64,000 nucleotides of DNA from Paraburkholderia sediminicola. Lineage in GTDB: Bacteria > Pseudomonadota > Gammaproteobacteria > Burkholderiales > Burkholderiaceae. Numbering within the stretch: the first letter of the stretch is position 1; every line of letters begins with the position of its first letter. A model generated the notes under the pieces. It saw only the letters and a program-made list of their open reading frames with translations. It did not search any database and had not been told where the DNA came from. A program made the translations under genes and the position numbers. Shown here in pieces: positions 9,968 through 18,638 of the stretch. Location: positions 90,049 through 154,048 of the forward strand of contig NZ_CADIKC010000014.1 of NCBI RefSeq assembly GCF_902859805.1, read 5' to 3'.

Positions 9968-11362
9968 TCAACACTCGATGACGTTCACGGCGAGGCCGCC
10001 GCGCGACGTCTCCTTGTATTTGGTCTTCATATCCGCGCCGGTTTCGCGCATCGTCTTGATCACGTTGTCGAGCGACACGTAGTGCTGGCCGTCGCCCTTC
10101 ATCGCCATGCGGGCGGCGTTCAGCGCCTTGATCGCGCCCATCGCGTTGCGTTCGATGCAGGGAATCTGCACGAGGCCGCCGACCGGATCGCAGGTCATGC
10201 CGAGGTTGTGTTCCATGCCGATTTCAGCGGCGTTTTCCACTTGCGTCGGCGTGCCGCCCATCACGGCGGCGAGCGCCGCGGCGGCCATCGAGCACGCAAC
10301 GCCGACCTCGCCCTGGCAGCCCACTTCAGCGCCGGAGATCGAGGCGGTTTCCTTGTAGATGATGCCGATCGCCGCGGCCGTCAGCAGGAACGTGACGATG
10401 CCCTCGTCGTTCGACGCATGCATGAACTTCACGTAGTAATGCAGCACCGCGGGAATTACGCCGGCCGCGCCATTAGTCGGCGCCGTGACGACACGCCCGC
10501 CCGCGGCGTTTTCTTCGTTCACGGCCATCGCGTAGAGGTTGACCCAGTCGAGCATCGACAGCGGATCGCGCAGCGATTCTTCCGAGCGCGAGCGCAATTG
10601 CGCGCACAAGTCGGCGGCGCGGCGCTTCACGTGCATCGGGCCGGGCAACTCGCCACGCACCTTGCAGCCGCGTTCAACGCAGGCGGACATGGCACGCCAG
10701 ATCGTCAGCAGCCCTTCGCGCACTTCCTGTTCGGGACGCGACGCGCATTCGTTGCGCAGCGTGATCTCGGCGATCGACAAACCCGTTTCGCGGCAGACGC
10801 GCATCAGATCGTCGCCGGTGCGAAACGGGTACGGCACGTCCGCGCCGGCGCGCAGACCATTGACGCGGTCGCCTTCGCGGTTGATCACAAAGCCGCCGCC
10901 GATCGAGTAATACTCCTTCTCCACCAGCAGCTGGCCGTTTTCGTCGAAGGCCTGAAAACGCATGCCGTTCGGATGCACGATGCTCGAGCCCGGCGCGCCC
11001 GGCATCAGCTTGCGAAAGAAGCCGAGCTGCTCGCGCTCGTCGAATTTGACCGGATGCTTGCCGAGCAGCACTAGTTGCTTCGTTTCACGAATCGCCTGCA
11101 GGCGCGGTTCGATCACGTCCGGGTCGATCAGATCGGGCAGATTGCCTTCGAGGCCGAGCAGCACCGCCTTGTCCGTGCCATGCCCTTTGCCAGTCGCGCC
11201 GAGCGAGCCGAACAGCTCGACCTTGACGCGGCGCACGAAGCCCAGCAGATTGGCGTCTTCGATATGCGAGGCGAAGCGGCACGCAGCGATCATCGGCCCG
11301 ACGGTGTGCGAGCTGGAGGGACCGATGCCGATCTTGAACAGATCGAAGACGCTGACGTTCAT
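9968..11362 (-). CDS. sdaA: L-serine ammonia-lyase (iron-sulfur dependent)
   Basis: 464-residue single-chain L-serine dehydratase that converts L-serine to pyruvate and ammonia. The beta domain begins at residue 1 with FDLFKIGIGPSSSHTVGPM. The alpha domain holds the cysteines that bind the oxygen-labile 4Fe-4S cluster, in GCQGEVGVACSM and MTCDPVGGLVQIPC. It is the first gene of the run sdaA-soxBDAG. Glycine made by sarcosine oxidase can be turned into serine by glycine hydroxymethyltransferase, and this enzyme then feeds pyruvate to central metabolism, which explains the linkage. Confidence 0.94.
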   Translation of the reverse strand: MNVSVFDLFKIGIGPSSSHTVGPMIAACRFASHIEDANLLGFVRRVKVELFGSLGATGKGHGTDKAVLLGLEGNLPDLIDPDVIEPRLQAIRETKQLVLLGKHPVKFDEREQLGFFRKLMPGAPGSSIVHPNGMRFQAFDENGQLLVEKEYYSIGGGFVINREGDRVNGLRAGADVPYPFRTGDDLMRVCRETGLSIAEITLRNECASRPEQEVREGLLTIWRAMSACVERGCKVRGELPGPMHVKRRAADLCAQLRSRSEESLRDPLSMLDWVNLYAMAVNEENAAGGRVVTAPTNGAAGVIPAVLHYYVKFMHASNDEGIVTFLLTAAAIGIIYKETASISGAEVGCQGEVGVACSMAAAALAAVMGGTPTQVENAAEIGMEHNLGMTCDPVGGLVQIPCIERNAMGAIKALNAARMAMKGDGQHYVSLDNVIKTMRETGADMKTKYKETSRGGLAVNVIEC

Positions 11363-11703
11363 GACGTGCCTTATACGTTGCTGCGATACCAGGATTAGCT
11401 GGATTAGCTGGGTTGGCGGGTTTGGCTTGAACTAGTCCCTATTGCACCGCACGTCAAATTGAACCGATAGAATAAAAACGGCATGACAGTGGGATAGTGG
11501 CGTCAAGCGGGCCGCCGGCCAAGCGCGGCGGCGCATTTGCGATGAGTTCTGACGCATTTGCGACAGGCGCGGACGTTGCGGCTGGCGATGCTGATGTCAC
11601 GGCTGAATGCCCCCCGCGAATGACCCGGTCATTCGCCTGATGAAGCGGCCGTCATCCCCGGTGCTATGCTTGTTTCAACCCTTTTCCCTTGCTGGCTGCA
11701 TGC
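11363..11703. promoter_or_regulatory. divergent promoter region between sdaA-sox and the GATase1/AraC regulator
   Basis: 341 bases without a gene, separating the divergent starts of sdaA and the regulator gene. The only clear structure seen is the direct repeat at 11532-11565, described separately. No reliable -35/-10 pair was assigned. Confidence 0.6.
11532..11565. promoter_or_regulatory. candidate AraC/GATR operator: direct repeat spaced 21 bp
   Basis: CGCATTTGCGA occurs at 11532-11542 and again at 11553-11563, where it is followed by CA. The 21-bp period equals two helical turns, as expected for an AraC-type protein contacting two half-sites on one face. The same arrangement occurs at 17091-17120 ahead of choV. 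Confidence 0.6.
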
Positions 11704-12786
11704 ATGAATTCCGCTGAACCGCTTCCCCTTCAATCGATCGACGGCACCTCGAAGCAACGCATCCGCTTCGGCATCATCCTGCTGCCGAACTTCACGCTGA
11801 CGGCGTTCTCGGGTTTCGTCGACCTGTTGCGCCTGTCCGCGGACGAAGGCGACTTCAGCAAACCCGTGCGCTGTTCGTGGAGCGTGATAGGGGAAACCCT
11901 CGCTCCTGTGCGCGCCAGTTGCGGGATCCAGATCACGCCGTGGGAAACGTTCGACAACGCTGAACCGTTCGACTACGTCGTGGTGGTTGGCGGCCTGCTG
12001 CATTCGGGGCCGGCCGCCAACGATGCGACGCTGGCCTTCATCCGCCGCGCCGCCGCCACCGATGCAACGCTCGTCGGCATGTGCACCGGCGTGTTCTCGC
12101 TGATGCGCGCAGGCGTGCTGGAAGGCCACCGCATCTGCGTGAGCTGGTTTCACTACTGGGATTTCATCGAGCGTTTTCCGGCGGTCAACGAGGAGGCCTT
12201 GGTGGCGGATCGGCTATTTGTGATCGACCGTCGGCGCATTACGTGTTCCGGTGGGCGGGCGTCGATCGACGTGGCGGCCGCGATTCTGCTGCGCCACTTT
12301 GAAACCGCCACGGTGCAGAAGGCGTTGCGGATTCTGCTGGTGGACGATATGCAGAAGGGCAATGCGCCGCAGCCGCATCCCCCGGGGTTGGCGCCTGCCG
12401 CGCATCCGAAGGTGAAGCGCGCGATTCTGCTGATGGAGCAGCATGTGGGGCGATCGCTATCGCTCGATGAACTGGCGCGCAAACTTGATCTGTCGCCGCG
12501 TCAGCTCGAAAGGCTGTTCAAGGCGCAAACCGGTAAGGCGCCGCAGGCCTATGCGAAGCAGGTGCGTTTGCGCACTGCCGCCTGGCTGCTGACGAGTTCG
12601 GATAAAACGGTGGCGGATATCGCGTCGAGTTGCGGCTTTTCCGATGCCTCGCATCTGGGCCGCGAATTCCGCAAGCAGTTCGGTTTGCCGCCGATGATGT
12701 ACCGCGAGCAACGCGGTACGGCGGCTGAAGTGGATGACGGCTCAGGCTATGACGAAACCTTTCCGGGGCGGGCTCAGGCGATCTGA
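11704..12786 (+). CDS. GlxA-family AraC transcriptional regulator (SouR/GbdR-like)
   Basis: 360-residue regulator with an N-terminal DJ-1/PfpI (class I glutamine amidotransferase-like) domain (about residues 20-190, containing GMCTGVFSLMRAGVLEG) and a C-terminal double helix-turn-helix AraC domain (SLDELARKLDLSPRQLERLF and VADIASSCGFSDASHLGREF). Such regulators sense glycine betaine, dimethylglycine, sarcosine or carnitine in pseudomonads. It is divergent from sdaA-soxBDAG, so a sarcosine-responsive activator is the best guess. The ATG at 11704 is used; an upstream TTG at 11689 is less likely. Confidence 0.88.
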   Translation: MNSAEPLPLQSIDGTSKQRIRFGIILLPNFTLTAFSGFVDLLRLSADEGDFSKPVRCSWSVIGETLAPVRASCGIQITPWETFDNAEPFDYVVVVGGLLHSGPAANDATLAFIRRAAATDATLVGMCTGVFSLMRAGVLEGHRICVSWFHYWDFIERFPAVNEEALVADRLFVIDRRRITCSGGRASIDVAAAILLRHFETATVQKALRILLVDDMQKGNAPQPHPPGLAPAAHPKVKRAILLMEQHVGRSLSLDELARKLDLSPRQLERLFKAQTGKAPQAYAKQVRLRTAAWLLTSSDKTVADIASSCGFSDASHLGREFRKQFGLPPMMYREQRGTAAEVDDGSGYDETFPGRAQAI

Positions 12787-12830
12787 GCGCGCTGTTTGTT
12801 GATTCGTTGTCCGGGTCTGGCAGTCCCGCA

Positions 12831-12854
12831 TTCGCGCCGCCGGAGCGGCGCGAA
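12831..12854. terminator. hairpin between converging regulator and choX
   Basis: Perfect 10-bp GC-rich inverted repeat (12831-12840 and 12845-12854) with a 4-base loop, between two converging genes. No T-run follows, so it is a terminator-like stem rather than a classic intrinsic terminator. Confidence 0.55.
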
Positions 12855-12883
12855 CGCTAAACCAAACTCTCAACCTTCAACCT

Positions 12884-13819
12884 TCATTTCCCCGCAACAT
12901 AGGCCTTCACCGCAGGCAACCCATCCTTCCCATCAAAGGTCTTCACGCCGGCAAGCCACTTGTCGAGCACAGCCGGATTCGCCTTCAGCCAATCCTTCGC
13001 TGCTTTGTTCGGATCCGTCTTGTTCATGATCGGCAGCATCACGTGGTTCTCGATATCCGTCGTGAACTGCAGGTTCGACACCAGCTTCGCGACGTTCGGG
13101 CAACGCGCCGAGTAATCGTTCGGTGTAACCGTCAGTACTTTGGCTTCGCCGTAGTTCGGGCCGAACACGTCGTCACCGCCGGAGAGGTAATCGATCTTCA
13201 TCTGCACGTTCATCGGATGCGGTTCCCAACCGAGGAACACGATCGGCTTCTTGTCGCGAACCGCGCGATTCACTTCGACCAGCATACCCGCCTCGCTCGA
13301 CTCCACCAGCTTGAACTTGCCAAGACCGTACTGGTTGCTGTCGATCATCTTCTTGATCAGCGCATTGCCGTCGTTACCAGGTTCGATGCCATAGATTTTG
13401 CCGTCGAGCTTGTCGTAGTTCTTCGCAATGTCGGCGAAGGTTTTAATACCCGCCTGATACGCGTAGTCCGGCACGGCCAGCGTGTATTTCGCTCCCGTCA
13501 GGTTCGGCGTAGGCAGCACGGTGAGCTGGCCGGCCTTCCTGAACGGATCGATCATCGGGTCCATGGTCGGCGACCAGTAGCCGAGGAACACGTCGATCTG
13601 CTTGCTCTTCACACCCGCAAAGGTGATCGGCACCGAAGCGATGGTTTTGGTCGGCTTGTAGCCGAGTCCTTCCAGCACGGTCGAAGCGAGACCGGTCGTC
13701 GCCGCGATATCGGTCCAGCCGACATCGGCGAACCGGACGTCCCGGCAGGTGGCAGGTTCCGCTGCAAGGACAGATGACACCGACAGCGCGCACAACGACG
13801 CAGCCCACAAACGTTTCAT
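12884..13819 (-). CDS. choX: choline ABC transporter substrate-binding protein
   Basis: Periplasmic binding protein (OpuAC/ChoX family), about 311 residues from the ATG at 13819 (MKRLWAASLCALSVSSVLAAEPATC). Its signal peptide is cleaved near residue 20. RFADVGWTDIAATTGLASTVLEGLGYKP is split as RFADVGWTDI and TTGLASTVLEGLGY, both typical of quaternary-amine binders. FLGYWSPTMDP and FLGWEPHPMN are aromatic segments of the kind that form the ligand box. It is separated from choVW by the regulator gene but lies on the same strand and should work with them. Confidence 0.92.
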   Translation of the reverse strand: MKRLWAASLCALSVSSVLAAEPATCRDVRFADVGWTDIAATTGLASTVLEGLGYKPTKTIASVPITFAGVKSKQIDVFLGYWSPTMDPMIDPFRKAGQLTVLPTPNLTGAKYTLAVPDYAYQAGIKTFADIAKNYDKLDGKIYGIEPGNDGNALIKKMIDSNQYGLGKFKLVESSEAGMLVEVNRAVRDKKPIVFLGWEPHPMNVQMKIDYLSGGDDVFGPNYGEAKVLTVTPNDYSARCPNVAKLVSNLQFTTDIENHVMLPIMNKTDPNKAAKDWLKANPAVLDKWLAGVKTFDGKDGLPAVKAYVAGK

Positions 13820-13927
13820 GGCGTTCCCTTTGGGTGATTGATGCTTTACTGGTTTTAATAATCGGATTTTCAAAGTACGACTTCTTGCGCCGACTTCATT
13901 GACGTCAACTCACTCATGCAGATTCAC

Positions 13928-14929
13928 TCATGCAGACAAGCGTCGCTCCACACTCGGTGCGTGACCGAACTGCGCGCGGTAGGCCTTACTGAAATGGCAC
14001 GGCGAATGAAAGCCGCACACGGCCGTCACTCGCGCAATCGACGCATCCGTATTGCGCAGCAATTCACGCGCACGACGCAAACGTAGCGTCAGGTAGTAGT
14101 GCGTCGGCGATACGCTCAGAAACATCTTGAACATGCGCTGCAAATGACGTTGCGACAGATGCACGAGCCGCGCGAGTTCATCGAGCGACAACGGCTCTTC
14201 GATATTCGCTTCCATCAAACGCACGACTTCGATCAGTTCCGCTCGCGAGAAACCGACCCGCGCGTCGACGGGAATATGCTGATAATCCGTCGAACCACGA
14301 ATCCGTTCGACGATGAACTGCTCGGACACTTGCGCCGCGACCGCGTGACCCAGGCGCATGCCGACCAGGTTCAGCATCAGATCGAGTGGCGCGGTGCCGC
14401 CGGTGCAGGTCATCCGGTCACGATCGATCACGAACAGTTCATCGGCAAAACGCACATGCGGATAACTCTTGTGCAACGGCGACATGTCTTCCCAATGCAC
14501 CGTACAGCGATAACCGTCGAGCAGATTCGCAGCCAGCAGCGCGTACGGTCCGGTGCAAATGCCGCCAAGTGGAATGCCCTTCGAGGCAACATCCTGTAGC
14601 AAGGCGATGATCGTATCGTCCACGTAGTCACGCACATGCCAGCCGGCGCAGACGATCAGCACGTCCGGCATGCCCGCTTCGGCCAGCGTCGTGGTCGGCT
14701 TCACGGTGATGCCGTTACTCGCTCGCGCCGGCTCGCCGTCCGGCGTAATCACCGACCACGTGTAGTGCTGCGCGCGGCCCACGTAGTTGGCCATGCGCAG
14801 CACCTCGACCGCGCTCGTGAACGCGATCATCGAAAAGTTCGGCAGCGTCAGAAAGCCGAAGTGCGCGAGCCCGGACAGCGGCGAATCGGATGGGGCCTCA
14901 ACAACAGAAGAGATCGCGTCGCGCTTCAT
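13928..14929 (-). CDS. GlxA-family AraC regulator (GbdR-like) inside the cho cluster
   Basis: 333 residues. An N-terminal DJ-1/PfpI-like domain (GICTGPYALLAANLLDGYRC) is followed by an AraC domain (SLDELARLVHLSQRHLQRMF and VTAVCGFHSPCHFSKAYRAQFG). This matches the GbdR/CdhR group, which activates betaine and carnitine catabolism. The gene starts 7 bases after choW ends and precedes choX, so it is probably co-transcribed with the choline transporter. It is a different protein from the regulator at 11704. Which one binds the repeated TGCGACA sites cannot be decided from sequence. Confidence 0.88.
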   Translation of the reverse strand: MKRDAISSVVEAPSDSPLSGLAHFGFLTLPNFSMIAFTSAVEVLRMANYVGRAQHYTWSVITPDGEPARASNGITVKPTTTLAEAGMPDVLIVCAGWHVRDYVDDTIIALLQDVASKGIPLGGICTGPYALLAANLLDGYRCTVHWEDMSPLHKSYPHVRFADELFVIDRDRMTCTGGTAPLDLMLNLVGMRLGHAVAAQVSEQFIVERIRGSTDYQHIPVDARVGFSRAELIEVVRLMEANIEEPLSLDELARLVHLSQRHLQRMFKMFLSVSPTHYYLTLRLRRARELLRNTDASIARVTAVCGFHSPCHFSKAYRAQFGHAPSVERRLSA

Positions 14930-14936
14930 AGGCAGC

Positions 14937-15839
14937 TCAGCCGTGCTGCGCCGCCGGCGCCCGGCGAACCTTCATGACGCTGCGCAAGCCCGACAACAGA
15001 GGCGCCCGCGCCGCACCAGGCGAGCGGCCGAAGCTTTCCGTGATGCGGTCGAGAATGATGGCCAGCATCACCACCGAGAGGCCGCTTTCAAAACCGAGGC
15101 CGATATCGAGCCGCTGAATACTCGCCAGCACGTCGTTGCCGAGACCGCCCGCGCCCACCATCGAGGCGATGATCACCATCGAGAGCGCCATCATGATGGT
15201 CTGGTTGACGCCCGTCATGATCGACGGCAGCGCGTTCGGAAACTGCACCTTGTAGAGCAATTGCAAGGGCGTGCAGCCAAATGCCTGCCCTGCTTCGACG
15301 ATTTCCCGATTCACATGCTTGATACCGAGCGACGTGAGACGCACCGCAGGCGGCATCGCGAAGATCACCGTGGAAAGAATCCCCGGCACGCGGCCGAGAC
15401 CGAACAGCATCGCCGCCGGAATCAGGTAGACGAACGCCGGCATGGTCTGCATCAGATCGAGCACGGGACGCACCATCATTTCGACGGTGCGGCTCTTCGC
15501 GGTCCAGATGCCGAGCGGCACGCCGAGCAGCAGGCTGATCAAGGTCGACGAGAGCGTGAGACCGAGCGTGATCACCATCTGATCCCAGAAGCCGGTGCCG
15601 TAGATCAGCAGCATCGCGAGCAACGTGAACAGCGCGAAACGCCAGCCCACGCGCCACAAACCAACACCCACGAAAAATGCCATCAGCGCCCACATCGGTA
15701 CCGCTTGCAGGCCGTGCTCGATCAGCGCGGCAAAACTCTCGATGACCTTGCCTATGGAATCGAAGGTCTTTGCGTCGTGGTCGAGCAGGTAGTGAACGCC
15801 GTGATCGACCCAGGCGCCAAGTGGAATGACTTCAGACAT
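14937..15839 (-). CDS. choW: choline ABC transporter permease
   Basis: 300-residue inner-membrane permease of the ProW/OpuAB type, with about six hydrophobic segments. The permease signature is GQAFGCTPLQLLYKVQFPNALPS, visible as EAGQAFGCTPLQLL and VQFPNALPSIM. Its ATG overlaps the choV stop by 8 bases. It moves choline (or related quaternary amines) inward with ChoV and ChoX. The C-terminal tail is short and basic. Confidence 0.93.
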   Translation of the reverse strand: MSEVIPLGAWVDHGVHYLLDHDAKTFDSIGKVIESFAALIEHGLQAVPMWALMAFFVGVGLWRVGWRFALFTLLAMLLIYGTGFWDQMVITLGLTLSSTLISLLLGVPLGIWTAKSRTVEMMVRPVLDLMQTMPAFVYLIPAAMLFGLGRVPGILSTVIFAMPPAVRLTSLGIKHVNREIVEAGQAFGCTPLQLLYKVQFPNALPSIMTGVNQTIMMALSMVIIASMVGAGGLGNDVLASIQRLDIGLGFESGLSVVMLAIILDRITESFGRSPGAARAPLLSGLRSVMKVRRAPAAQHG

Positions 15840-17010
15840 GGGAACCTCGATGGCGCGTGAGAACGTTCAGCACGTTCGTCTTGTTGACCGAACCGCAGTA
15901 GGAGCCGTCCGCTTCGACGACCGGCAGCGGCGCACGGCTCGCCACCACGCGTTCGACGACGTCGTCCAGCGGCGTCGTGCGGCGGATGCACTCGATATGG
16001 TTGAGCTGCGGCGACGCGCTGCCCATCGCATCGCGGCACACGAAACCGCGGAACTTGCGCTCGCTGTCGAGCACGAACGCGTATTCGGCGCTGCCGTTGA
16101 GCGTCGCGGCGACGCTCGATGCGTCGATCTGCGGGGAATGCTGCATGAGCGGCACGGCGTCTGTCTGCATCAGGTCGCCGGCCGTCAGATAGCGGCTGGT
16201 GTCGATGCCTTCGAAGAACGCGCGCACGTAGTCGTCGGCGGGATTGGTGATGATTTGCTGCGGCGTGCCGACCTGGACGACCTTGCCGCCTTCCATGATC
16301 GCGATCCGGGTGCCGATGCGCATCGCCTCTTCCAGATCGTGCGAGACGAACAGGATGGTGCGCTGCTGCTCGCGTTGCAGATCGAGCAGCACGTTCTGCA
16401 TTTCCTTGCGTTTGAGCGGATCGAGCGCGGAGAACGCCTCGTCCATGATCATCAGCGACGGGTTGACCGCCAGCGCTCGCGCCAGACCCACACGTTGCTG
16501 CATACCGCCGGACAGCTGGGCCGGCAGCTTTTGCGCGAACGGTGCAAGGCCGACCTGCTCGAGCACGGTCATAGCGCGCTTTTCGCGCTCCTTCTTGCCG
16601 ATGCCCGCCACTTCCAGCCCGAACGCGGCGTTAGACAGCACTGTGCGTTGCGGCATCAGCGCGAAGGACTGGAACACCATGCTCATGTCCTTGCGGCGCA
16701 GCGCCGTCAATTCCGCGCGCGGCACGCTGGCCACGTCGCGGCCGTCGATCAGCACCTTGCCGGCCGTCGGCTCGACAAGACGGTTGATCAGGCGAATCAG
16801 CGTCGACTTGCCGGAGCCCGAGAGGCCCATTAGCACGAAGATCTCGCCTTCCTTGACTTCGAACGAAACGTTGTGGACGCCGACTATCTGACCGGTGCGC
16901 GCAAACACTTCCTCTTTGGTTGCGCCGCCTGCCAGCATGCCGATCGCCTGTTTCGGGTTGGTGCCGAACACTTTGCACAACCCTTCGACCACGACCTTGG
17001 GGGAATTCAT
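15832..17010 (-). CDS. choV: choline ABC transporter ATP-binding protein
   Basis: ProV/OpuAA-type ATPase, about 392 residues from the ATG at 17010 (MNSPKVVVEGLCKVFG), which follows an AGGAGAG ribosome site. It has Walker A GLSGSGKST, signature LSGGMQQRVGLARAL and Walker B SLMIMDEAFSALDP. The N-terminal GATKEEVFARTGQ is specific to the quaternary-amine transporters. The last 110 residues form a CBS-like domain, which in this family links activity to ionic strength. It is the first gene of choV-choW-regulator-choX. Confidence 0.93.
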   Translation of the reverse strand: MNSPKVVVEGLCKVFGTNPKQAIGMLAGGATKEEVFARTGQIVGVHNVSFEVKEGEIFVLMGLSGSGKSTLIRLINRLVEPTAGKVLIDGRDVASVPRAELTALRRKDMSMVFQSFALMPQRTVLSNAAFGLEVAGIGKKEREKRAMTVLEQVGLAPFAQKLPAQLSGGMQQRVGLARALAVNPSLMIMDEAFSALDPLKRKEMQNVLLDLQREQQRTILFVSHDLEEAMRIGTRIAIMEGGKVVQVGTPQQIITNPADDYVRAFFEGIDTSRYLTAGDLMQTDAVPLMQHSPQIDASSVAATLNGSAEYAFVLDSERKFRGFVCRDAMGSASPQLNHIECIRRTTPLDDVVERVVASRAPLPVVEADGSYCGSVNKTNVLNVLTRHRGSHV

Positions 17011-17090
17011 TGAATGCTCTCCTCGCGTGGCGGACGTCCGTCCGCGCTGTGCATACATAGTTGCCAGAAAAAAGTACGCCTAGCCGACTA

Positions 17091-17120
17091 TTTGCGACAA
17101 CCACATGTGGAAATGCGACA
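17091..17120. promoter_or_regulatory. candidate GATR operator upstream of choV
   Basis: TTTGCGACA at 17091-17099 and AATGCGACA at 17112-17120 place two TGCGACA units exactly 21 bp apart, about 80 bases upstream of the choV start. The spacing and core match the repeat at 11532-11565 near sdaA, which suggests control by the same AraC-type regulator. Confidence 0.65.
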
Positions 17121-17779
17121 CCGCCGGTGCGCGGGCTCTGGCTGGCGGTAGACGAAGCCCTGCTGGGCAACGGTTTGCGGGGTGTTGGAGCGGTTGGCCG
17201 CCCGTGTCGCGCCAGAGCAAGTGAAGGTGGTCTGGCGGAAAAAAAGCTATGCGGACGACGCGGCAGGCGCATTTTGCCGCAACGCAGCAAGCGCACCGTT
17301 GCTCAAAGAGCCACTATGCGCGTTCGCGAGGTGGGCGCCGTGATCAGGAATCGACGCTCAATGACGGGCGCGAACCACCTGCAGCAGACGGTCCGCCCGC
17401 GAAAAATACCAGATCGCAAGGCCGCCCAGCACAGGGTACATGCAACACAGGCGCGCTAACGCCCAAACCTCAGCAGAAAAGCCCATTGCGATCCCCTGCC
17501 CATCGTGGATGCCATTCGGCAAAATTTGAAACGGCACGACCTGGCTATTGATTGCTGGTTCGAACCGAAAACGGCGCCGCTGGTCGCCCGCAGAGGAGGA
17601 AAACCGAAGGTCCAGCCGGTTTATCGTGCACGGAATTCATTAGGGCAACCTTAAGGCTGCGCACCGTTACTCCGTGTTACCAATCTCGCATCCCTCTTGC
17701 ACCTGCAACCCGCCGCCCTGCCTAAACTGCGCACCATCTTCACTGCCATCGCCTGCAATCATCGGGCGAAAAGAAAAAC
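17121..17779. other. long intergenic stretch, mostly featureless
   Basis: About 660 bases between the choV promoter and the next plus-strand gene. Apart from the possible small minus-strand gene at 17358-17486 nothing convincing is seen. The plus-strand frames here are low-complexity and lack ribosome sites. Confidence 0.5.
17358..17486 (-). CDS. possible 42-residue single-pass membrane protein
   Basis: Short open frame reading MGFSAEVWALARLCCMY... with a hydrophobic stretch (about residues 9-28, LCCMYPVLGGLAIWYF) followed by a basic C-terminus ending VVRARH. The ATG is preceded by AGGGG at about 7 bases, a usable ribosome site. The pattern of one hydrophobic helix and then positive charges is typical of small inner-membrane proteins. 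No family was recognised. It was found by reading the minus strand of an otherwise empty region. Confidence 0.35.
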   Translation of the reverse strand: MGFSAEVWALARLCCMYPVLGGLAIWYFSRADRLLQVVRARH

Positions 17780-18103
17780 ATGCGCAAGAACCTATTATCA
17801 GTGATTCTCGGCGGCGCGATATTGGTGGCTTCCACAGTCGCGTCCGCACACGTCGACGTAGGCATTGGCATCGGCATTCCCGGGCCGGTTTTCGTGCCTG
17901 CCCAGCCCGCCTACATTGCGCCTCCACCGGTCGTTTATGGCCCTCCGCCGGTGGTCGAATATGGCTACGGCTACGGCGACGACTGGCGCGCCCGCGAGTG
18001 GCATGAGCGTCAGGAGTGGCGCGAACGGCAGTGGCGCCACCACGAGCACGAGGAGCACGAACGTGAATGGCGTGAACGCCATGGTTGGGGTGATGGGGAT
18101 TGA
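17780..18103 (+). CDS. small secreted protein with PXPV-type and W/E/R/H-rich segments
   Basis: 107 residues. A clear signal peptide (MRKNLLSVILGGAILVASTVASA, cut after ASA near residue 23) is followed by a Gly/Pro-rich part (PAYIAPPPVVYGPPPVV) and a very polar tail of repeated Trp, Glu, Arg and His (residues about 70-107). Such proteins are common in Burkholderiales as periplasmic or surface proteins of unknown role. The His/Glu-rich tail could bind metal, which is a guess. A second small secreted protein follows on the same strand. Confidence 0.75.
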   Translation: MRKNLLSVILGGAILVASTVASAHVDVGIGIGIPGPVFVPAQPAYIAPPPVVYGPPPVVEYGYGYGDDWRAREWHERQEWRERQWRHHEHEEHEREWRERHGWGDGD

Positions 18104-18223
18104 AAACCCGGAGGAACGTTGTTTGAGCTCCCCTAAGGGGAAATTAAGGAAAACTTCTTATTCTGTGAATACGCGTCGACCGGAATGGCCGGTGCGGCAC
18201 CATCACACTATTGGAGAACCATC

Positions 18224-18505
18224 ATGAAAGCACTCAAACACATCATGCTCGTTGCGTCGATCGTCGCGATCCCTACTCTGTCGTTTGCCCAGCAGACAAA
18301 CACACCGATGAACGACACAACGACAGCACCCGCCGTCTCGATGCAAGACACACAGAACAATCAGACGGGTACGCACTATCAGCAACCCTCGCACAAGACG
18401 TCGGGCTATGGTGACAACTCAGGTTACGGCGCACCCGCGACAAGCGCTTCACAATCTTCGACGATGCATTTCGTGGGTAAGGACTCGCGACTATTCAAGC
18501 ATTGA
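18224..18505 (+). CDS. small secreted hypothetical protein
   Basis: 93 residues starting at MKALKHIMLVASIVAIPTLS, with a signal peptide cleaved after FAQ (about residue 23). The mature part is short, Thr/Gln/Asn/Ser-rich and probably disordered, ending SRLFKH. A TTGGAG ribosome site lies about 8 bases before the ATG. It lies 120 bases after the preceding secreted-protein gene on the same strand. The function is unknown; overall design resembles DUF4148-like small exported proteins of Burkholderiales, but this is only a resemblance. Confidence 0.65.
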   Translation: MKALKHIMLVASIVAIPTLSFAQQTNTPMNDTTTAPAVSMQDTQNNQTGTHYQQPSHKTSGYGDNSGYGAPATSASQSSTMHFVGKDSRLFKH

Positions 18506-18541
18506 ACACGCGCGATGATGGCGTGCACTTCGGCGCCGTCT

Positions 18542-18590
18542 CCGCGCTAACCATTGTTCGCACCACGTCAGCGGACAACAATTAGCGCGG
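18542..18590. terminator. imperfect long inverted repeat between converging genes
   Basis: CCGCGCTAA plus ATTGTT (18542-18558, with a small bulge) pairs with AACAATTAGCGCGG (18577-18590). It lies between the small secreted-protein gene and the converging MFS gene. It is probably a transcription end, although no T-run follows. Confidence 0.5.
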
Positions 18591-18638
18591 GAGCGAGGCA
18601 CATCGTCAATTGGGAAACCGATCAGAAATCCAGCGAGA

